From positions 248,001-312,000 of the forward strand of contig JAQGDQ010000057.1 of NCBI GenBank assembly GCA_030141605.1: a DNA stretch of 64,000 bases, given 5' to 3'. Position 1 is the stretch's first letter. Each line of letters opens with the position of its first letter. Positions 57,905-64,000 of this stretch are shown here, in pieces. Below the pieces are notes generated by a model. It saw nothing but the letters and a program-made list of their open reading frames with translations. It made no database searches and was not told where the DNA came from. The stretch comes from Tubiluchus corallicola (taxonomy: Eukaryota > Priapulida > Priapulimorpha > Priapulimorphida > Tubiluchidae). Position numbers and translations under genes: made by a program.

Positions 57905-58225
57905 TATTATACTGAACGCCCCCTTTCACGCTAAAGTTTAAAGTTTCTGTTGAGGCCCAGTTTGCAACTCACCTATATAAAAGCGGTCTTCTCTGTTTTT
58001 TTACTGATTTAATTAGTTCAATGTACCGTGAACTCTATTTCATCATTTTTTGATCTACTTAATGTAATTTGCAAATAAAGGTATCGTTTTTCTTACACAT
58101 CATTCTGTTGTTTCAATAATCGGTGTCAGAAAGGGAATTAGACCACATGGCCTCCTCATCTGTGGGTATCGAATCAACCCAGGTAGTTTTAGCCTTTGTC
58201 GGCGTAGTACCACCTGCAGTTCATT
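57905..58225 (+). repeat. LTR-like repeat, copy 2
   Basis: It aligns with 49240-49540 in the same orientation, including TTTGCAAATAAAG and CTTACACATCATTCTGTTG. TTGGTGTCAGAAG around 58222 resembles the primer-binding region that follows the 5' LTR in some Gypsy-type elements; this is suggestive only. No gag or pol coding remains were recognised. Confidence 0.5.
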
Positions 58226-58259
58226 GGTGTCAGAAGAAGTGGATGATGCATCCCACTCA

Positions 58260-58870
58260 TAATTTACTGTTGATATCCGTAACTTTAACTCTTTAAACAT
58301 CTTTAAATCTCGACTAAAGAATCACATGTCTTTTAATAAGGGGCCCTCTTGCTTTTCAAGTGGTACTCGAAATTCATCTGTATACCATACTAGAATGAGA
58401 GTTGGTTTTTCTCAACTTAATTATGATTTATACTTATAATTGAGATGCGGTTCTGCTTATGAAACAGTCGGTCATTACTTAATTAGCTGCCCTCTTTACC
58501 ACCAGGCCAGACATGACTTATTTACAAATCTCTGCACTCTTTTGTCAGCTTTTAACATCAATGTTTACAGTCTTGCATCAAATGAACTTGTACGTTTGTT
58601 CCTGCACGGGAACTATGAATAATTTTGTGAACACTCAACTTTTTGTTTTAGTGCAGTCTTTTATTTCAAACATCAAGCGCTTTAAATAGTATTAACTTTG
58701 TTACTCTTGTCGCATAGTAATGTTCATATTTATTGCAACATTTTTTGTAGATTGTACATTGTTCTCCATTTGTCTAGCGTTTCGCTCCCACTAGGGAGAA
58801 CATATATAAGCTGTAAAACTGTCTGTTTCAAGCCTAGATGTTACCCCTTCAATAAATTATGGTTAAACCA
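58260..58870 (+). pseudogene. LINE 3'-terminal remnant
   Basis: Coding remains read FKSRLKNHMSFNKGP, then TRMRVGFSQLNYDLY and, at 58440-58622, an open stretch MRCGSAYETVGHYLISCPLY. The latter corresponds to the C-x-C-G-x-x-E-T-V-x-H-Y-L-x-x-C-P-x-Y zinc-like motif of LINE ORF2 C termini. A 3' UTR with AATAAATTATGG follows at about 58850. The endonuclease and RT core are absent. Confidence 0.75.
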
Positions 58871-59991
58871 AAGTTCAATTCACAAAGACTATAATCTGTC
58901 CCAACCAATGATTGTAAAATTTCGACCACCTGTCACCCGAGGTCATTCTTCTAGATATGAAATAAAGCAGTAAGCGTGGAACTTGTCATACCACGGATAT
59001 TGTTTTCTTCCTTCATTCAATGACTTTCATAATTAAAAAAAGTAATCTAACGCATGCTTGACCCGTCACCTGTCGTTAGTGGGCAGGTCGTCATCAGCTT
59101 CAGTAGTCAACAGCGTTTACCGGAAAAAATTTCTAGGTCAAACTTGGCACGGCCTGCTCGAGATATACCTGTGCCGCACGTAAATAGCATATACAGGTCT
59201 TTAATATAATTATAATGCATTCCACGGGTACCTTAGTCACCTAGTTTTTAATTTTCTTCGATTATTCTTTACCCAATGACAGCTTGGAATGTGCTCGATA
59301 TCAGTTTATTGGATTTTCATTTTAACTCTGAAACAGAACTGATAGAAACAAAGTTCAAACGTTTAGCTAGTCTAATAGCGCTTACATTTTTCTGGTACAC
59401 ACTTCAAAAACGATAAATAAAGTTTATTGCAATACTTCTAACTGCCGTACGATGTTTCAAAACTTCGTCATTCTGTTTTTATTGAGATTTATAAATGAAA
59501 ACACAGCAAAACCGGCAATTGAACATTTTCACAGTTTTCTGTCGATTAAATTGCATATTTTCCAGCACTAAATAGGTTTTTTAATTTGGTTAATTAGAAT
59601 CTGTCATTTAGTGGTCGAGCATTCAGAAATTTCAATTGTGTCCATGCGGTCTCTAGTCATGATAAATCAGAGTCTTACTAATGAAGTTTAAAATCCAACT
59701 TCCCTATTTAAGTAACATAGGCAAATTGTTAATTAACATAATTATCAGTAATTGATTAACATGGGTTGAACATTATAATAACATGAGTTAGAGAAATTAA
59801 TTATTAATTAATGTTATTGCTGTATGGTTTGTTAAAATCGTAATGATACACTACCACTGATTAAGCGTTTCTGGGCTGTTCCGGTTAGTGCCCACCGTGG
59901 ACAACGTGGTGATAACATTGACCGCAGAAGAGCAAAGCATTCACTAGTAGCACGAACTTTCACGATCAGTTCCTTTTCCTTGGTGAGACAT

Positions 59992-61420
59992 ATGCAAAAC
60001 ATGCACATTTTCCGAGCGATTTTGCAGGTAAAAAGTTTATTTAGCGTATTTTTGCAGATTTGGTTCGTAAGCTGAAACATCAACTTCATTAAGTTAATTA
60101 ATTACCATTTTTCATAAAGTTTGGTATCTCCCAAAGAATGTTCTAGCTTGTTTTTATGGTAGATAATGAAATCAAAAATTTTAATTTAACTATGAATTGG
60201 ATTTAAGCTGTAGAGCCGTCTTTACCCAATTCAGGGCAAATAAATAAACAGAAAATTAACTGATGGATTGATTAATTAAAGTTTAACATTGCTCTCAGGC
60301 AAAAATCTATTTCCAGTAACCAGGCTAAAGACGCACGTCTATGTTCTCTTTTCGTCTGATTCAAAGCAACTGTTACTAAATAATTTTGCTACAACTTCTT
60401 GCCCGTAAAAGTAGCACTCGCAGGCTAATAAACGTGAATGTTGCTTTTGGCAGTAACTTTGAGAAAGAACTCTATAGACTCACAACTGCCACCAAAATGA
60501 TTTTTTAAGATTTTTATTTGATACGTTTATTTTTTTATTTTGAGGCTGCGTACATCCTGGCAAGCGTCACTATAGCAACGAGCGTTAAAGTTCTGGAAAG
60601 AAACCACCTTCAGAAAAGTCGTGGAAGAAGCAGCCAATATCCTAAGGCATTTGTTTCAGAACCAGGTATGTTTATTTGGAATGCTGCTGAGTTAACTCAC
60701 TTTCTGTTAATTCGCTGACCCTGTCATTTACATTTTGTTTTTTACTGTAGCTAAGACGGCAATGACAATACCTAAACAAGCTCAGTTACATGGTCGAGGA
60801 TACCATAACGTACCACACTATAAGCGTTCTTACAGGCATCACAATGTGGGTTATTTGCCAGCTAAGCAGTTCATAGAAAAAGAAAACAAGCACCGAATAT
60901 GGCAGACCATACTTCAACGTCAAAGGTCTTTGATTCAAAAAGATCAAACTAAAAGAAATAACATTGAAGACTCGCAGACTGTGTTCACTGGAGGTACAGA
61001 GCTGATTTTTACAATCTTATTTGTTTAAAAAAGAAAAATCAGTGTGTTTAAACGATTTGAAAAACAAATAAGAACTTTAACCGGTAACTAACTTGACGAA
61101 ATTTTTCATGAATGACACTTGAAACGAGCATGGTAGGAGGGTTAATTCCTCCCACCTTCCGTTCGTGTTATATTCGATTTTTCGATGCTTGAGTATTGTT
61201 TCGAGTTCAGTCTTTTTCATTCATTTACTCATCTATTCATTCACTCCCTCTGTCAGCAGTTGTTCTTGTTATTCACTTATTTACTCTTTTTTTACAAGCT
61301 ACGTTCGAACCATGTGTTTTGCAAGATGGTTTCATGGTCACATTTGCACAACAAACTGACACCGACCATATCAAATTTAGTTCACCTACAAATGATCTTA
61401 CAGCGTTGACTTCGTGTCAG
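59992..61420 (+). CDS. Secreted protein of unknown function, 5' part (four exons, 174 residues)
   Basis: Four exons join in frame: 59992-60027 (phase 0), 60545-60665 (phase 1), 60751-60993 (phase 1) and 61299-61420 (phase 0, donor GTAAAG). The N terminus reads MQNMHIFRAILQ|AAYILASVTIATS, a signal peptide split by intron 1. The body of about 80 residues is rich in His, Lys, Arg, Gln and Tyr (HGRGYHNVPHYKRSYRHHN). It is followed by a less basic stretch with ATFEPCVLQDGFMVTFAQQ and ALTSCQ, whose two Cys suggest a folded extracellular module. No stop codon was reached, and no convincing next exon (phase 0) was seen before 64000. The family is not recognised. A second in-frame Met at residue 4 could also start it. 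Confidence rests on splice signals, phases and the signal peptide. Confidence 0.58.
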
Positions 61421-61583
61421 GTAAAGTGACAGATATTTAGTTGTTTCAAAAATTAAATTTAAAGCTTTATTTTTATGTGTATCATACTTTTTATGGCCTA
61501 ACAACACACATGCAACGAATAAACGTAATAATTAGTAAAATAGCGGATCAAAAATAATCTTCCTTTTTATTAGTTTTTACCGC

Positions 61584-61718
<135 letters not shown>

Positions 61719-64000
61719 ACCTAAGTGCGCCTATAAAAGCAGTCTTGTGGCAGTGCACAACTATAGTTAAATGATTTTTTGAGAATAGCCTGTCTTGCTG
61801 ATACTCAAGTGAAATTATTTTGAGCTGCTGAAGCTGACACACATCACGATCAGTGAAGCTGACCTGTAGAAACCGGCTTAAAAACTTGCTGTCATGCTAT
61901 CAACACAACTTGTGATATACAGCCGCCCTAAAAACTGCAGTACGTTAAACGCAGTACGGCAGTTACCGTTCGGCGGATGTCGAAAGACCTGACACGGTCT
62001 GTGTAAAAGAGGGCGCGGCAATAATGAGGGTGTACAACCAAAAATTTTGCCTCCATTTGGTTTTAGTACTTATGGATAGTGTTTTATGTTGAAAATTAAA
62101 TCTATAATCAATTATTTAAGAGATTGCATTGTTTATTTAAGATACATAATTTATTATGTTACTACAGTGTGAAGTAAGGCCTATATAAATATTGCAATTA
62201 ACATATAAATTGGATAGGACATTGTTTTAACAATGCAAAGCACGACTTTTGGCATTGCGATCTTTATATGCAAGATCTGTGTTATTCCGTAAACATGATG
62301 CTTGTTCAATCGGTTCTATAAACTTGAAAGTGGAACTTTAACCATAGCTATATAGGCTAGGAGATGAGAATGAAGCACAGCTGCAGCGGCTCCACATTGC
62401 ACTGCCAACAACTCTAGGATAGGTTCTAAGGCAACAACCAAAAACAAGATTCTAGCAGCCAGTTGAATCCGAGAAGCCTCACCATAATGGGCACTTCCAT
62501 CATCTCTTCACCTTCAGAAGCAAATTACAACGTTGCCTAGAGTTGCTTGAACAGTTTAGGAAAGTTCAACTTCAAGTCCAACCTTCTGACTCGGAAAAAG
62601 GAGCGTCATGAACAAAAGTCAGTGAACATAAGTCAGAGAAATTGTTCGGAATTCACCAAAACTCACTAGAAACTTGTTATTTAAAGTCAAACTAAACCCT
62701 CATTATAATATAAGCTTTTACAACTTAAAATTATACTCTCATTGCGAATATTTAATTTATTTTATTATAAACTTACTGTAAAACTTGTCACCTTTAATCT
62801 TTTATAACTTCTTATGAGCGGTATTAAATTTGAAGAACTGCCATTTTTCTTCGCGTGAAACGAATGACGTAATGAGTGCAGTCATGAGGTTACCAGAGAT
62901 CAGTAAACGAACATCGGTAACCAAAGACGCTTTTTGTAGTACGCACGTCATTCTCGCTCAATCTCGCCAAAGACGCGGAAAACGATGCTGTTTGCGGCAA
63001 TGCACGTGTTCGAAATTCGCCAGATATTTTATTTAATTTATAAGATAAAAAAGATAAGTTATTTAATTTACAGGTTTCTTTTGTTTAATAATAAGTATGA
63101 ATTCGTTGTGTAATCATAATCTTTAAGTAGCATGAGGTTAAACATATTTACTATTATTGTTATATTATATTACATCATGCTAATTATGAATACTGTAAAA
63201 GACTTACGTTACTCTCCACTGCTATGATCTGCGACATAGTAGATCATGTTATTAAAAGTGAACACATGTTACTATTTTCTTAATTGTGACGTAAACTCAT
63301 CGGATAGTTTTTTTCCGATAAACTAAAGAGTAGAATCCATTTCTAAGGGGTTGTTGATCCCGAATTATTTCATTCTCTTTCTCCCAGTTCCACAATTTTC
63401 GCTCTAACCTATTAATATTTCCGTAATTACGATATGATATTCACCCAGCCACGATAAGTTTAAATGGTTTCGTCTACAGTAGGGTTCAGCTACGCTTGTT
63501 TCACTTTGCTAAGTAAACATAATGCATGAAAATAACCTCTCATGACTGTTTTCTACGAAGAAAAAACATTTGTTGTTAAAAAGAGTCATACATATTGTCC
63601 TATTACTGACTAAGAACCGTTAGATTCATTAGTTTCTTAGACAATTTTTAGATTAGGCTCATTTTAGTTAGGAAAGCTGTTAAAAAAGTTTAAAACTTTT
63701 AAACGTTTAAAATTAAATTTCTTACATGTTGCTTTATAATCAATTTAGTAAACCATTTATTTACTTAATTTATTTATGTATTTTGCTACACATTCATTAA
63801 AATACACATTAAAAATAAACTACAAAACAATAAAACCATGAATGTTATGACAGACGTAAAGAGGCATACATACGCCTATCGTACACAAGACATTTATCAA
63901 AATTCGAAAACTTCAATCTATTTTTGAAAAGTTTGGAATTGCCTGCAGTGGTCAAACGTGATCGTTTACTGAACTGGATAAGCAATTCCATGCTTGAACA
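61719..64000. other. Right edge, no supported exon
   Basis: AT-rich sequence containing R1 copy 4 (62680-63135). It may be intron or 3' flank of the 59992 gene. I looked for a phase-0 exon and found none worth reporting. Confidence 0.45.
62680..63135 (+). repeat. Dispersed repeat family R1, copy 4
   Basis: It begins TTTAAAGTCAAACTAAACCC and matches copy 2 through GGTAACCAAAGACGC and TTCGAAATTCGCCAGA. It carries a short internal duplication of TTATTTAATTTA near 63020-63070. Confidence 0.8.

Larger units (their letters stand above)
56863..59991. other. Intergenic region between sulfotransferase and secreted-protein genes
   Basis: Contents are R1 copy 3 (57140-57545), LTR-like copy 2 (57905-58225) and a LINE C-terminal remnant with its 3' UTR (58260-58870), followed by about 1.1 kb of AT-rich sequence in which I see nothing. 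No exon could be supported. Confidence 0.55.

Noticed and set aside
59832-60089. 85-codon minus-strand open frame
   Set aside because: It is antisense to the signal-peptide exon at 59992-60027, which is better supported by phase and splice sites.

Overview
The window is nuclear DNA from an invertebrate animal. It is AT-rich, its genes are split into many small exons with GT-AG introns, and it is full of microsatellites and transposon remains. It encodes a ciliary protein, a cytosolic sulfotransferase and an immunoglobulin-superfamily (IgSF) receptor. The phylum cannot be fixed from sequence alone. No prokaryotic signature (operons, Shine-Dalgarno sites, CRISPR) is present.

Layout. 1-1241: repeat-derived sequence. 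1242-4864 (+): a previously hidden three-exon gene for a 91-residue single-pass membrane protein, interrupted by a piggyBac pseudogene and by a dispersed repeat that occurs four times in the window. 6781-29532 (-): ten coding exons that I could join in frame into a 685-residue type I transmembrane receptor with a signal peptide, five Ig-like domains, one membrane helix and a short acidic tail. Its introns hold a full-length non-LTR retrotransposon with an intact 1056-codon frame (17693-21717), a dead Tigger/pogo transposase, hAT and other MITEs, a foldback element and SINEs. 32390-44401 (+): the complete intraflagellar transport gene IFT57 in twelve exons (422 residues). Its intron 2 carries a hAT-type MITE that was itself invaded by a 5S-rRNA-headed SINE. 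49678-56820 (+): a complete six-exon cytosolic sulfotransferase (358 residues), with LTR-like direct repeats on either side. 59992-61420 (+): the first four exons of a secreted protein of unknown function, which probably continues past what I could follow. The remainder to 64000 is repeat-rich non-coding DNA.

The genes do not form a pathway: cilium assembly, sulfonation, a cell-surface adhesion-type receptor and two unknown small proteins simply neighbour each other. The receptor gene and IFT57 are divergently transcribed from a 2.5 kb interval (about 29.9-32.4 kb).

The most unusual mobile-DNA observation is that the 5S-headed SINE at 34180-34744 shares both an internal ~200 bp segment of the 5' leader and the terminal ~40 bp of the 3' end with the full-length LINE at 17693-21717. 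This suggests that the LINE is its parent and mobiliser. All exon joins were made by eye from splice signals, reading phase and family resemblance. No database search was run.
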